NCBI RefSeq assembly: GCF_014042355.1
Contig: NZ_JACEZU010000018.1
Coordinates: 1 to 64,000, forward strand
DNA: 64,000 nt
Source: Rugamonas apoptosis
GTDB taxonomy: Bacteria; Pseudomonadota; Gammaproteobacteria; Burkholderiales; Burkholderiaceae_D
Direction: 5' to 3'
This document shows positions 51,482-61,900 of the stretch, piece after piece. Position 1 is the first letter of the stretch. Every line of letters begins with the position of its first letter. The position numbers and the translations under genes are program-made. Below the pieces are notes generated by a model that ran no database searches, was not told where the DNA came from, and saw only the letters and a program-made list of their open reading frames with translations.

Positions 51482-52105
51482 ATGCCACAACTCAAACTGA
51501 CGTATTTCGACTTCCATGGCGGCCGCGCAGAGCCGGCGCGCCTGGCGCTGCACATCGGCGGCATTCCATTTGAAGACCACCGCTTCGCTTTCCCCGAATT
51601 CGCCGAGTTGCGTAAGGCCACGCCGTTCGGTCAGGTCCCCACGCTGCATGTGGACGGCACGCTGGTCACCCAGTGCGACGCCATCCTGCGCTACGTGGGA
51701 AAATTGTCCGGCCTGTACCCGAACGACCCATTGCAGGCCCTGCTGTGCGACGAGGTGACGTACGTGGTGGAAGACGCCAATGACAAGCTGAGCCCCACCT
51801 TCCGCATGGCGGGCGAGGAGCAGAAGGCGGCGCGGCTGGCGCTGGTCAACGGTTCCATGCCGGTCTACCTGCGCTGGCTGGAGGCGCAGTTGCTGGCCCA
51901 TGGCGGCCAGTTCTTCGCCGATAACCGCCTCACGATCGCCGACCTGAAAGTGTTCGTCGATGTGCGCAACCTGAACTCGGGCCGGCTCGATCACGTGCCG
52001 ACGGACCTGGTGCGAAGCGTGGCGCCAGCGCTCAACGCGCACCAGCTACGCATCGCCGATACCCCGGAAGTCCTGGCGTACTACGCGAAATTCAACGCCG
52101 CCTAA
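51482..52105 (+). CDS. Glutathione S-transferase
   Basis: 207 aa. Thioredoxin-like N-terminal domain with LTYFDFHGGRAEPARLALHI and FGQVPTLHVDG (cis-Pro) and QCDAILRYVGKLSGLYP for glutathione binding, then a helical C-terminal domain (FFADNRLTIADLKVFVDVRN). Tyr in TYFDF is the likely activating residue of sigma-type enzymes. Conjugates or isomerises electrophiles. Strong site CAAGGA before the ATG. Confidence 0.92.
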   Translation: MPQLKLTYFDFHGGRAEPARLALHIGGIPFEDHRFAFPEFAELRKATPFGQVPTLHVDGTLVTQCDAILRYVGKLSGLYPNDPLQALLCDEVTYVVEDANDKLSPTFRMAGEEQKAARLALVNGSMPVYLRWLEAQLLAHGGQFFADNRLTIADLKVFVDVRNLNSGRLDHVPTDLVRSVAPALNAHQLRIADTPEVLAYYAKFNAA

Positions 52106-52881
52106 GGCGACAGCAGCGTCGCCACCCCCCAGGCGATGAAGACGACACCGGTAGCGCGACTGATCCAGTGGCCTGGCGGTGTCAGCTTCTCCACCAGCAC
52201 ATACACGGCCAGTCCAGCGATCCAGACCAGGTTCATCACGCCGCCCACGAACAGTAACAGCATCAGCGGCCAGCAGCATCCCACGCAGAATGCACCGTGC
52301 CGGACGCCCATCCGGAACGCGCCCAGGCCGCCGCCGCGCCAGTTGGCCAGCACGAATTCCAGCGGTGACTGGCAGTGGGCAAGGCAGGTGGATTTGATCG
52401 GCGTCCACTGATACACACCGGCCGCGACGAGCGTCAGGCCAGCCAGCACGATGCTGGTGCTTTCCATCATGGGCGACAACAAGGCCGCCCGTTCCAGTAC
52501 ATACTGCAGCGCGACGGCCGCCACGCTGAACAGGCTCCACACGGCCAGGTAACCGAGCGCGAACAACGCGACCGCATAACCCGGCCCGGCGCCCTGCTGC
52601 GCCGCTTTCCTGCGAACGATGGTTCCATACAGCAGCAACACGGGCAGGGCGCTGGGCAGCATCATGGCCACCATCATGACGATCCACATGCCCAGCATGA
52701 TGAGGGCATGGCCCGCCGTCCACCGCCCGGCGCTCATGGGCATGAGCATGCCGTCCATTTCCTCCATGGTGCCGGCGCCGGCCAGCAGGTAGGCCCACGC
52801 GATGGCGACCACGAGCATCACCGCCGCCACCGGCGGCAGCCGTTCGTGGCGCAGCACGCGCGCCAGCATTGCCGCAGTCAT
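52102..52881 (-). CDS. DUF2182 membrane protein
   Basis: 259 aa with about six membrane segments. Family blocks are WTAGHALIMLGMWIVMMVAM and LPSALPVLLL, YQWTPIKSTCLAHCQSPLEF and GVRHGAFCVGCCWPLMLLLF. The conserved Cys and His positions suggest metal binding (predicted metal-binding integral membrane family). The DUF1326 gene sits 15 bases upstream, and the two families are known to pair. No function established. Confidence 0.9.
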   Translation of the reverse strand: MTAAMLARVLRHERLPPVAAVMLVVAIAWAYLLAGAGTMEEMDGMLMPMSAGRWTAGHALIMLGMWIVMMVAMMLPSALPVLLLYGTIVRRKAAQQGAGPGYAVALFALGYLAVWSLFSVAAVALQYVLERAALLSPMMESTSIVLAGLTLVAAGVYQWTPIKSTCLAHCQSPLEFVLANWRGGGLGAFRMGVRHGAFCVGCCWPLMLLLFVGGVMNLVWIAGLAVYVLVEKLTPPGHWISRATGVVFIAWGVATLLSP

Positions 52882-52896
52882 GGCCAGCGCCGTGTG

Positions 52897-53529
52897 CTAG
52901 CCCAGCACGCCCGCCGGACTCTGGATCACATGTGCCAGCGTACTGTGTTTGGCCTTGGTGACGAACGGCACGGCGCCGATGCTGTCGATATCGGACGATG
53001 CGATCTGCCCCTCGCGGTGTTCAAAGCCATCCGGCAGCAGGACGGCGCCACGGAACGGCGCACCCGTCACGGGGTTCTTGATCGGTTCCACCTCCGTCGT
53101 CAGCACGCCGGGGATGACCACGCGGGCCTTGCGCTCGCGCAGGTCGAACTCGAAGCGGAACGGCGCGAACACGGGCTCGTGCATCTTGGTCACGATCAGG
53201 CTGAAAATCTGGAACAACGTGCCTTCCTGCGAGTTCTGGCCCGACAAGATGGCGAACAGGGCGTCGCGCTGTGCCGCCGTGGCGCGTTCGTCGATGATGG
53301 GCTGGGCCTCGCCATTGCCCTCATGCAGCGCGCCCGGAAAGTGCACGGTGACGCAGAATGACAGGCCATCGAGCCGCGTCGCTTCGAAATAGCCGGAAGT
53401 GATATGCATGGCGACCAGTCCTTTGCAATATCCCTCGGTCGGTCTTGCGTTAAAGTCGCACGGGCACCCGTACGCGCAGTTGCAGTTTTTTACCCAGTCG
53501 CCTTCCAGGCGCCAATCTGCCGTTGCCAT
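52897..53529 (-). CDS. DUF1326 family protein
   Basis: 210 aa, with GGGGAGG before the ATG at 53529. The N-terminus WVKNCNCAYGCPCDFNARPT is the cysteine hallmark of DUF1326 and is likely a metal site. The body FLARWDGLSFCVTVHFPGAL region and FAPFRFEFDLRERKARVVIP are beta-rich. It is soluble and encoded with the DUF2182 membrane protein as a two-gene operon. Possible metal delivery or sensing; not proven. Confidence 0.9.
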   Translation of the reverse strand: MATADWRLEGDWVKNCNCAYGCPCDFNARPTEGYCKGLVAMHITSGYFEATRLDGLSFCVTVHFPGALHEGNGEAQPIIDERATAAQRDALFAILSGQNSQEGTLFQIFSLIVTKMHEPVFAPFRFEFDLRERKARVVIPGVLTTEVEPIKNPVTGAPFRGAVLLPDGFEHREGQIASSDIDSIGAVPFVTKAKHSTLAHVIQSPAGVLG

Positions 53530-53772
53530 GATCGCCTCCCCGAATGTCATTCACGCGGTAACGCCGCATGCTTCACTCTAGGTCGCGTCCCGGTAAACAC
53601 AAGTTGATCCTGCTGAGACAGGCGCACCGTTGAGTAATGAATGAATTCGCTGTTGAGCCAACGTGAACTATATTGAAAGCTGCATCGGCCGGCTTTAGCG
53701 GCGGCGCAATTCAGCTTCAGCAGGAGGGCAAGGGTGCCCTTGGGTGCGCCTGTTTCCATCGGGGAGAAGAAG

Positions 53773-54399
53773 ATGTGCAAGCGAACTGTTTTGATGTTGT
53801 TACTGGCGACAGGCCTGGTCGGCGCGAGCATGAGCGCGTATGCCCAGTCCGGGCAAACCGCTTTCGGCCGGGCGACCGTGGAGCCAGCCGTGAACGCCGC
53901 GGACGGCAGCACCGTCTATCTGCTGACGCCATCGAAGGCGCCATTCCCGTCCATGTCCAACCCGCGCGCGGCCGCGCCGCTTTATCTGCCGGCGTATCCC
54001 AGTAATTCGACCATCAATCCGGCCACGCTGAACTGCCAGCCGCACAATTGCGACCACGTGAACGTGCTGCCGTTCCCGGCGCCCGGCTATCCGAATGGCG
54101 GTGCCGCCTGCGTCCAGTTTGGCTATCCGGCCAACCAGTGCGCACTGTTGATCGGCCATGACCACCTGATCGGCGTGCCGCACACCGGCGACTTCAATGT
54201 GGCCTGGTCCGTGATCCTGGTAGTGTTCACGCCGGAAGGCCTGGCCGCCGGTGCCGCCAATCACCGCACGTTGACGCTGGTGGACATCGCCACGCTGGTC
54301 ACCAAGGGCTGGGCATACGAGGTATCCACGCCCATCACCTTCAACTGCAGCATCGTGCCCGCGACGGTCTACTACAAGGGGACGCCGCTAAGCTTTTGA
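53773..54399 (+). CDS. Exported hypothetical protein with paired cysteines
   Basis: 208 aa. GGGGAGAAGA precedes ATG 53773. Signal peptide ends at SMSAYAQS. The mature part has a Cys-x4-Cys motif (LNCQPHNCDHVNVLPF) and the phrase LIGHDHLIGVPHTGDFNVAW. It resembles secreted proteins of unknown role that are frequent in soil Proteobacteria. No catalytic motif is recognised; the His-rich CDHVN and GHDH parts could bind a metal. Confidence 0.75.
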   Translation: MCKRTVLMLLLATGLVGASMSAYAQSGQTAFGRATVEPAVNAADGSTVYLLTPSKAPFPSMSNPRAAAPLYLPAYPSNSTINPATLNCQPHNCDHVNVLPFPAPGYPNGGAACVQFGYPANQCALLIGHDHLIGVPHTGDFNVAWSVILVVFTPEGLAAGAANHRTLTLVDIATLVTKGWAYEVSTPITFNCSIVPATVYYKGTPLSF

Positions 54400-54417
54400 C
54401 TGGGACGGCGGGCCTGT

Positions 54418-55380
54418 TCACACCACCACGTTGCGCTGCGCACCCGCCACCCATGCTTCGACATTGTCGATCAGCTGGTCGGCCAGCACCTGCATGGCCT
54501 GGCCGCTGGCCCACGCCGTGTGCGGGGTGAGGATGAAGTTGGGCAGGCGCAGTTTGAGCAGCACGTGGTCGTCCGGCGGCGGTTCCTTGGTCAGGACGTC
54601 GAAGCCGGCGCCGGCGATCACGTTGTTGTTGAGCGCGTCGGCCAGCGCCTGTTCGTCCACCAGGCCGCCCCTCGCCGTGTTGATCAGCAGGGCGCCGCGT
54701 TTCATGCGGGCCAGTTCCGGCGCGCCTATCATGTGGCGGGTTTGCGGCGACAGCGGCAGGTGCAGGCTGATCACGTCCGACGTTTCCAGCAGTTCGTCCC
54801 AGTCCACCTGGCGCACGGTGGGATCGTCCACGGGCGAGCGCGTATGCACGCACACCTCCATGCCGAACGCGCGCGCCAGCGCGGCCACCGATTTGCCCAG
54901 CGCGCCATAGCCCACCAGCCCCAGACGGCTGCCCGCCAGGTCGCTGATTGGATGGTCGAGCAGGCAGAAACGGCCGGCCTGCTGCCAGCGGCCCGCTTCC
55001 ACGTCGGCGCGGTAGGCGACCAGGTTGCGGCGCAAGGCCAGGATCAACGCGAACGTGTGTTCGGGCAGCGAGTGGACGGCGTAGTTGCGGATGTTGGAGA
55101 CGGCGATGCCCCGCTCGCGGCATGCTTCCAGGTCCAGGATGTCGGTGCCCGTGGCGGCCACCGCGATCATCTTCAGCTTCGGCAATTGGGCCAGGTCGGC
55201 GGCCCGCAGCGGCACTTTGTTGGTGATGGCGATGGTGGCGTCGCGCAGCCGTTCCACCACGTCGGCATGGCCGGTGGCCGGGTACTGCGCCCAGTGATGG
55301 GGAAAGGCGGGCGGGCGCACGTTGGCGATCAGGCTGTCGCGGTCGAGGAAGACGATGCGGTGCGGGGCGTTGTTCATCAT
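54418..55380 (-). CDS. D-2-hydroxyacid dehydrogenase
   Basis: 320 aa NAD(P)-dependent enzyme of the glycerate/hydroxypyruvate dehydrogenase group. Cofactor motif LGLVGYGALGKSVAALARAF, INTARGGLVDEQALADAL with the catalytic Arg and a Glu in GFDVLTKEPP, and the catalytic His in ILTPHTAWAS. Reduces hydroxypyruvate or glyoxylate or oxidises D-glycerate; the exact acid is not resolvable. Its start overlaps the LysR stop (ATGA), so the regulator and enzyme are translated together. Confidence 0.92.
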   Translation of the reverse strand: MMNNAPHRIVFLDRDSLIANVRPPAFPHHWAQYPATGHADVVERLRDATIAITNKVPLRAADLAQLPKLKMIAVAATGTDILDLEACRERGIAVSNIRNYAVHSLPEHTFALILALRRNLVAYRADVEAGRWQQAGRFCLLDHPISDLAGSRLGLVGYGALGKSVAALARAFGMEVCVHTRSPVDDPTVRQVDWDELLETSDVISLHLPLSPQTRHMIGAPELARMKRGALLINTARGGLVDEQALADALNNNVIAGAGFDVLTKEPPPDDHVLLKLRLPNFILTPHTAWASGQAMQVLADQLIDNVEAWVAGAQRNVVV

Positions 55381-56324
55381 GCGGACTCCAGTGGGGTGGC
55401 GGGGCGCAAGTGTTTGGGCAGGCGCATGCCGGGATGTTGGGCGAACAGTTCGGCCACCCATTCGACAAACACGCGTACCTTGGCCGACAGGTGGCGGTTC
55501 TGCGGGTAGACGACGTGAATGGGAATCGGCGCGGACGTCCAGTCGGGCAGCAGCAGTTCCAGCTTGCCTTGCGCGATCAGCGGTTCCAGCACGAAGCGGG
55601 CGGTCTGGATGACGCCAAGTCCCGCCAGACCCGCGCTCAGGTAGGCGTTGGCGTCGTTGACGGCGATGGAGCCGGGTAGCAGGGTTTGCACCAGTTCGTC
55701 GCCGCGGGCGAAGTCCCATTCGTAGATCTTGCCGGTGCGGGTAGAAAAATAGTTCACGCAGCGGTGACGCGTCAGTTCGTTGGGGTGCTGGGGCCGGCCG
55801 TAGCGTTCCAGGTAGGATGGCGCGGCGCAGGTGAGAAAGTGCAGGAAGCCGACGCGCCGCGCGATCAGGTTGGAGTCGCTCAGCGCACCGCCGCGCACGC
55901 AGCAGTCCACGCCTTCCTCGATCAGGTCCACGGTGCGATCGCTGCTGCCCAGTTCGAGTTCGATGTCGGGATAGCGGGCGAAAAAGTCGGGCAGGGCGGG
56001 CACCAGCACTTCGCTGGCCAGGCCGGTGGGCGAGTCCACCCGCAGCCGGCCACTCGGACTCAGGCGGGTGCGCGACAGCGATTCCTCCGCTTCGCGCACG
56101 TCCGACAGGATGCGCAAACAGCGTTCATAATAGGCGGCGCCGTCGGCCGTCACGCTCACCTGGCGCGTGGTGCGGTGCAGCAGCTTGACCTTGAGCGCCG
56201 CTTCGAGCGACTGGATCAGGGTCGATACCGTGGCCTTGGGCAGCTGCATGTTGTCGGCCGCGCGGGTGAAGCCGCCGGCGTCCACCACCTGCACAAACAC
56301 TTCCATCGCTTGCAATTTATTCAT
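55377..56324 (-). CDS. LysR-family regulator
   Basis: 315 aa. Winged helix (MEVFVQVVDAGGFTRAADNM, PKATVSTLIQSLEAALKVKL) followed by an effector domain of the CrgA-like branch (SPSGRLRVDSPTGLASEVLV). Divergent from the RND operon leader, with an inverted repeat in between, and overlapping the hydroxyacid dehydrogenase. In Burkholderia, LysR proteins such as CeoR/BpeT control similar RND pumps; this one is not a close match to MexT and may instead serve the dehydrogenase. Confidence 0.9.
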   Translation of the reverse strand: MNKLQAMEVFVQVVDAGGFTRAADNMQLPKATVSTLIQSLEAALKVKLLHRTTRQVSVTADGAAYYERCLRILSDVREAEESLSRTRLSPSGRLRVDSPTGLASEVLVPALPDFFARYPDIELELGSSDRTVDLIEEGVDCCVRGGALSDSNLIARRVGFLHFLTCAAPSYLERYGRPQHPNELTRHRCVNYFSTRTGKIYEWDFARGDELVQTLLPGSIAVNDANAYLSAGLAGLGVIQTARFVLEPLIAQGKLELLLPDWTSAPIPIHVVYPQNRHLSAKVRVFVEWVAELFAQHPGMRLPKHLRPATPLESA

Positions 56325-56335
56325 CTTGTCTTCTC

Positions 56336-56357
56336 ATTGTTCGGATTCGTGAACAAT
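56336..56357. promoter_or_regulatory. Candidate LysR operator
   Basis: Perfect inverted repeat ATTGTTC-N8-GAACAAT in the 146-base region between lysR (start 56324) and the RND operon leader (start 56471). Its position suits binding by the divergent regulator. Confidence 0.6.
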
Positions 56358-56470
56358 CAATTCAATAATGCCGTATTTATCTAATTGTAGTGGAAGTTTA
56401 TGATTGCCGTACTGCAGCATGAAATGTAACCCGTCGGGTTGGAGGCTGGCAGTTTGGGAGGGAAAACATC

Positions 56471-56671
56471 ATGGCATATCGGACTGAAATCATGGCGACC
56501 TTGGGATTCGCGCTGAGCGCGGCCGCGCTGGCGGCTGTCGTCTATACCGATACCTACGCGCAGGCGGCCCAGGCCGAGGCGAGTGGTTACCATGCCCTGA
56601 CCCAGGAATGGCAAGCCAACGGCGATGTGCTGGCCTGCGCCGACGACGCGGTTCAAACGGTGCACCAATGA
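56471..56671 (+). CDS. Small membrane protein at head of RND operon
   Basis: 66 aa. A single hydrophobic segment (GFALSAAALAAVVYTDTYAQ, about residues 10-30) with a short soluble tail. It has a good start signal (GGGAGG upstream) and its stop overlaps the ATG of the next gene (ATGA). No family is recognised. Confidence 0.6.
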   Translation: MAYRTEIMATLGFALSAAALAAVVYTDTYAQAAQAEASGYHALTQEWQANGDVLACADDAVQTVHQ

Positions 56672-57516
56672 GCGCTGTGCTGTCCGACCAGCTCAAGAGC
56701 CGCAACCTGGACGTGCGCGGCGTGGACGGCTTGCTGCCCGCGCGCCTGTACAGCTGCGGCCCGGCCGGCGTCAAGCGGGATGCGCTGATCGTGTTTTTCC
56801 ACGGCGGCGGTTTCGTGACGGGCGGGCTGGAGGACAGCGACATGTTCCTGCGCCACCTGGCCAACGACAATCCGGAACAACTGGTGCTGGCCGCCAGTTA
56901 TACCCTGGCGCCCGTGGCGCCGTTCCCGGCCGCCGTCGAGGATGCCCACGCGATCCTGAACTGGGCCCGCAAGAACAAGGCCAAGCTGGGCTGGACCGGC
57001 AAGCAGATGATCGTGGCCGGTATCGAAGCGGGCGCTAACCTGGCCGCCGTCTGCGCGCTGATGTCGCGCGACCGTGGCGGCCCGCCGCTGGCCGGCCAGT
57101 TACTGATTATGCCCATGCTGGATCCGGGCCTGAGCACCGGTTCGATGCGCTGCAACAGTGCGGCGGCGGACATGGTGGACGTGGCCGACGCCTGCGCGGC
57201 CGGCTACCGGGGCTATCTGCCCAACGCGGCTGACCGCACGCACCCGTATGCGTCGCCGCTGCAATCGAGCCGTTTGAAGAATTTGCCGCCGGCACTGATC
57301 CTGTCGGCCGAAGATGATCCGCTGCGTGATGAAGCGGAACTCTATGGCGCCAAGCTGATCGCCTGTGGCACCAGGACCACCGTCAGCCGGCTGCCGCCGG
57401 CGCCCCTGCACGAATCGGGGGCGCGTAACGAATGCGCGTGCAAAGTCCACGCGTTGGGAGAAATCGCCAGCTTCATCGCTGGCCTGGACCGGGCGGAAAC
57501 GCCGCCAGCCGCATAA
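56668..57516 (+). CDS. Lipase-like (LlpE-type) alpha/beta hydrolase lacking the nucleophile serine
   Basis: 282 aa, hormone-sensitive-lipase type. The oxyanion motif LIVFFHGGGFVTGG is intact and the acid region LILSAEDDPLRDEAELYGAK is good. At the nucleophile elbow the family GDSAGGNLA is replaced by GIEAGANLAAV: glutamate stands in place of serine, so ordinary esterase activity is unlikely. The final His region (PAPLHESGA) is present. A lipase-like gene (llpE) precedes the RND genes in the Burkholderia ceo/bpeEF-type operons, and this gene occupies that place. It may have a binding or regulatory role. Confidence 0.85.
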   Translation: MSAVLSDQLKSRNLDVRGVDGLLPARLYSCGPAGVKRDALIVFFHGGGFVTGGLEDSDMFLRHLANDNPEQLVLAASYTLAPVAPFPAAVEDAHAILNWARKNKAKLGWTGKQMIVAGIEAGANLAAVCALMSRDRGGPPLAGQLLIMPMLDPGLSTGSMRCNSAAADMVDVADACAAGYRGYLPNAADRTHPYASPLQSSRLKNLPPALILSAEDDPLRDEAELYGAKLIACGTRTTVSRLPPAPLHESGARNECACKVHALGEIASFIAGLDRAETPPAA

Positions 57517-57661
57517 GGGTTCCCCACCTTCTTAGCAAGACCCGCAAGACGCTCCGCGCTGGCTCGCCACCGGAGCGGTAGTGCCGTGTTTTCTCGAATT
57601 TTGTCCGAGCCGCCCGGTCCCGCCATTGATATTAAAAATTTTCATAGAAAAAGGATTTAAC

Positions 57662-58918
57662 ATGAAAAACGTGAAACATTTGACCGCTGTAGCCCGGCCT
57701 CTGGTCGCCGCTATGGCCCTGGCGGGGCTGGCCGCGTTTGGTCTGGCAGGGTGCGATGAAGCAACCGGCAAGCCGGCTGAGGCGCCGGCTGCCGGTGGCC
57801 CGCCGATTTCGGCCGCCGTGGTGGTGCAGAAAGCCGTGCTGGAAACCCAGGAGTTTTCCGGCCGCCTGGAAGCGGTGGAGCGGGTCGAGATCCGCTCGCG
57901 CGTGAGCGGTTTCATCACGGCTGTCAATTTCAAGCCGGGCAGCGAAGTCAAACAGGGCGACGTGCTGTTCGTGATCGATCCCCGCCCATACCAGGCCGAG
58001 AAGGATCGCGCCGAGGCGGCCGCCGGTTCGGCCCGCGCCAAGGCCGACCTGGCCAAGCTGGAACTGGCGCGCGCCGAGAAGCTGCTGGCCGATAAAGCCA
58101 TCGCCCAGCGCGAGTACGACGAAAAAGCCTCCGGCCTGAAAGAGCTGGACGCCAACGCCCGCGCCGCGCAAGCCCAGTTCGAGGCGGCCAAGCTGAACCT
58201 GAGCTACACCCAGGTGCACGCCCCCATCAACGGCCGCGTGAGCAAGGCGGAAATCACGCTGGGCAACCTGGTCGATGCGTCGGCCGTGCTGACCTCCGTC
58301 GTGTCCACCGACCGCATCTACGCCAGCTTCGACGGCGACGAGGACACCTTCCTGCGCGTGGGCGCCATGTCGCACAAGGGCCAGCCGGTGACGGTGAAAG
58401 TGGGCCTGGCCAACGAAACCGGCTACCCGCATGAAGGCAAGCTGGAATTCGTCGACAACCAGCTCGATCCGCAAACGGGCAGCGTGCGCATGCGCGCCAC
58501 CTTCGCCAACGCCGACCGCACGCTGGTGCCAGGCCTGTTCGCCCGCGTCCAGCTGGATGGCGGCGCCGGCGGCAACGGCGGCCAGTCGCAGGCCCTGCTG
58601 ATCAACGAGCGCGCCGTGGGCACGGACCAGAACCGCAAGTTCGTGTTCGTGGTGGGCGCCGATAACAAGGCCGAATACCGCCCCATCAAGCTGGGTCAGA
58701 CCGTGGACGGCCTGCGCGTGGTGCGCGAGGGCCTGAAAGCGGGCGAGAAGATCATCGTCAACGGCCTGCAGCGCGTGCATCCTGGCGCGCCCGTCACGCC
58801 GCAAGTGGTGCCGATGGACTTCGATCCGCTGGCCGCCAACGTGGCCAAGCCGGAAGCGAAAAAAGCAGACAAGGTAGCCGCCGCCAGCACCGGCGACGCT
58901 GCCACCAAGAAGGAATAA
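57662..58918 (+). CDS. mexE: RND efflux membrane fusion protein (MexE-type)
   Basis: 418 aa periplasmic adaptor. Lipoprotein signal with LAGC at about residue 30. Typical blocks: SGRLEAVERVEIRSRVSGFI, VKQGDVLFVIDPRPYQAEKD, a coiled hairpin and APINGRVSKAEITLGNLVDA; C-terminal Lys-rich tail. It links MexF to the outer-membrane channel. It starts 145 bases after the lipase-like gene and is 6 bases before mexF. Confidence 0.94.
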   Translation: MKNVKHLTAVARPLVAAMALAGLAAFGLAGCDEATGKPAEAPAAGGPPISAAVVVQKAVLETQEFSGRLEAVERVEIRSRVSGFITAVNFKPGSEVKQGDVLFVIDPRPYQAEKDRAEAAAGSARAKADLAKLELARAEKLLADKAIAQREYDEKASGLKELDANARAAQAQFEAAKLNLSYTQVHAPINGRVSKAEITLGNLVDASAVLTSVVSTDRIYASFDGDEDTFLRVGAMSHKGQPVTVKVGLANETGYPHEGKLEFVDNQLDPQTGSVRMRATFANADRTLVPGLFARVQLDGGAGGNGGQSQALLINERAVGTDQNRKFVFVVGADNKAEYRPIKLGQTVDGLRVVREGLKAGEKIIVNGLQRVHPGAPVTPQVVPMDFDPLAANVAKPEAKKADKVAAASTGDAATKKE

Positions 58919-58924
58919 GAAACC

Positions 58925-61900
58925 ATGAACATATCGCGCTTTTTCGTCGACAAGCCCATCTTCGCGGGTGTGCTGTCGATCATTATCTTCGTCGCCGGGC
59001 TGATCGCCATCTTCAAGCTGCCGATCTCCGAGTATCCGGACGTGGTGCCGCCATCGGTGGTGGTGCGGGCCCAATACCCGGGCGCCAATCCGAAGATCAT
59101 CGCTGAAACCGTGGCCGCGCCGCTGGAAGAGCAGATCAACGGCGTCGACAACATGCTCTACATGTCGTCGCAGAACACCTCGGACGGCGCGCTGGCGCTG
59201 ACCGTCACATTCAAGATCGGCACCAACGTCGAGCAGGCCGAGACGGCCGTGCTGAACCGCGTGCAGCGCGCCTTGCCGCGCCTGCCCGAGGAAGTGCGCC
59301 AGATCGGCGTGACGACCGTGAAGTCGTCGCCCAACCTGACCATGGTGGTCCACCTGCAGTCGCCCAACGGCCGTTACGACGACCTGTACCTGCGCAACTA
59401 CGCGGTGCTGAACATCAAGGATCAACTGGCGCGCCTGCCCGGCATGGGCGACGTGCAGCTGTTCGGTTCCGGCGACTACGCCATGCGCATCTGGCTCGAC
59501 CCGCAGAAAGTGGCGGCGCGCGGCCTGACGGCGAGCGACGTGGTGGCCGCCGTCCGCGAGCAGAACGTACAGGTGGCCGCCGGCGTGATCGGCGCCGGCC
59601 CCACCAAGAACGCGGACTTCCAGCTGACGGTCAACACCCAGGGCCGGCTGCAAAGCGAGGAGGAATTCGGCGACATCATCATCAAGACCAATGCCGATGG
59701 CGCCGTCACGCACCTGCGTGACGTGGCCCGCATGGAGCTCGGTTCCAATACCTACGCGCTGCGCTCCCTGCTGAACAACAATTCGGCGGTGGCGATCCCC
59801 ATTTTCGAGGCACCCAACGCGAACGCGCTGCAACTGTCGCATGACGTGCGCGAGACCATGGCCCGCCTGTCGAAAGATTTCCCGGAAGGCGTCACGTACA
59901 GCGTTGTATATGACCCGACCCAATTCGTGCGCGAATCGATCCGTGCCGTCATCCACACCCTGGTCGAAGCGGTGATCCTGGTGGCGCTGGTGGTGATCGT
60001 GTTCCTGCAAACCTGGCGCGCTTCGGTGATTCCGCTGCTGGCCGTGCCGGTCTCCATCATCGGTACCTTCGCCGTGATGCTGGGCTTTGGCTTCTCGATT
60101 AACACGCTGTCGCTGTTTGGCCTCGTGCTGGCGATCGGTATCGTGGTCGATGACGCCATCGTGGTGGTGGAAAACGTGGAGCGCAATATCGCCAACGGCC
60201 TGGCCCCGCGTGAGGCGACCATCCAGGCCATGAAGGAGGTCAGTGGTCCCATCATCGCCATCGCGCTGGTGCTGTGCGCCGTGTTCGTGCCGATCGCCTT
60301 CGTGTCCGGCCTGTCGGGCCAGTTCTACAAGCAGTTCGCGCTGACCATCGCCATCTCGACCGTGATTTCGGCATTCAGCTCGCTGACGCTGGCGCCGGCC
60401 CTGGCCGCCTCGCTGCTGAGACCGCACGACGCGCCCAAGGACAAGCTGACCCGCGCGATGGACGCCGTCTTCGGCCGCTTCTTCGCCTGGTTCAACCGCT
60501 TCTTCCACCGCGCCTCGGATAACTACGAGACCGGCGTGACGGCGATCCTGAAGCGCAAGGGCGGTTCGCTGGTGGTGTACGCCGTGCTGGCCGTGGCCGC
60601 CGGCTTCATGTTCAAGCTGGTGCCGCCTGGCTTCGTGCCAGCCCAGGACAAGCAGTACCTGATCGGCTTCGCGCAATTGCCGGACGCCGCCTCGCTGGAC
60701 CGCACCGACGCCGTGATCCGCAAGATGTCGGACATCGCCAAGGACGTGCCGGGCGTGGAAGCGTCGATCGCTTTCCCCGGCCTGTCGATCAACGGCTTCA
60801 CCAACGCGCCGAATGCCGGTATCGTGTTCACGTCGTTGAAACCGTTCGAGGAACGCACCAAACCAAGCGAATCGGCGCAAGCCATCGCCGGCGAGATCAA
60901 CAAGCGCATGGGCGCGATCGAAGGCGCGTTCGTGATGGTGCTGCCGCCGCCGCCGGTCAATGGCCTGGGCACCACGGGTGGCTTCAAGCTGATGCTGGAA
61001 GACCGCGACAACCTGGGCTACGATGAACTGAACAAGGTCGTGCAGGCGGTGCAGATGAAGGCCTGGCAGAATCCCAAGCTGGCCGGCGTGTTCTCCAGCT
61101 ACCAGATCAACGTGCCGCAGCTGTTCGCGGACGTGGACCGGGTCAAGGCCAAGCAACTGGGCGTGCCGCTGCAAACCATCTACCAGACCTTGCAGATCAA
61201 TCTGGGCTCGCTCTATGTGAACGACTTCAACCAGTTCGGCCGTACCTACCAGGTGCGGGTGCAGGCGGACGCAAAGTTCCGCTCGCACGCGGAAGACATC
61301 GCCCAGCTCAAGGTGCGCAGCGAGAAGGGCGAGATGATCCCGCTGTCGTCGCTGATGCGCGTCAAGGATAGCTATGGCCCGGACCGCGTGCAGCGCTACA
61401 ACGGCTACGTGTCGGCCGAGATCAATGGCGGCCCCGCACCGGGCGTGTCGTCCGGCGAAGCGCAGGCTGAAATGACCAAGATCGTCAACGAAGTGCTGCC
61501 GAAAGGGATCAGCTACGAATGGACGGAACTGGTGTACCAGGACATCCTGTCCGGTAACACGATGATCTATGTGTTCCCGCTGTGCGTGCTGCTGGTGTTC
61601 CTGGTGCTGGCCGCCCAGTACGAAAGCTGGACCCTGCCGCTGGCCGTGATCCTGATCGTGCCGATGTCCATCCTGTGCGCGCTGCTGGGCGTGAAGCTGA
61701 CCCACGGCGACAACAACGTGTTCACCCAGATCGCGCTGTTCGTGCTGGTGGGGCTGGCGTCGAAGAACGCGATCCTGATCGTGGAATTCGCCCGCGAACT
61801 GGAACACCATGGCCGCACGGTGGTGCAGGCTGCGCTGGAAGCATGCCGCCTGCGTCTGCGTCCGATCCTGATGACGTCGATCGCCTTCATCATGGGTGTG

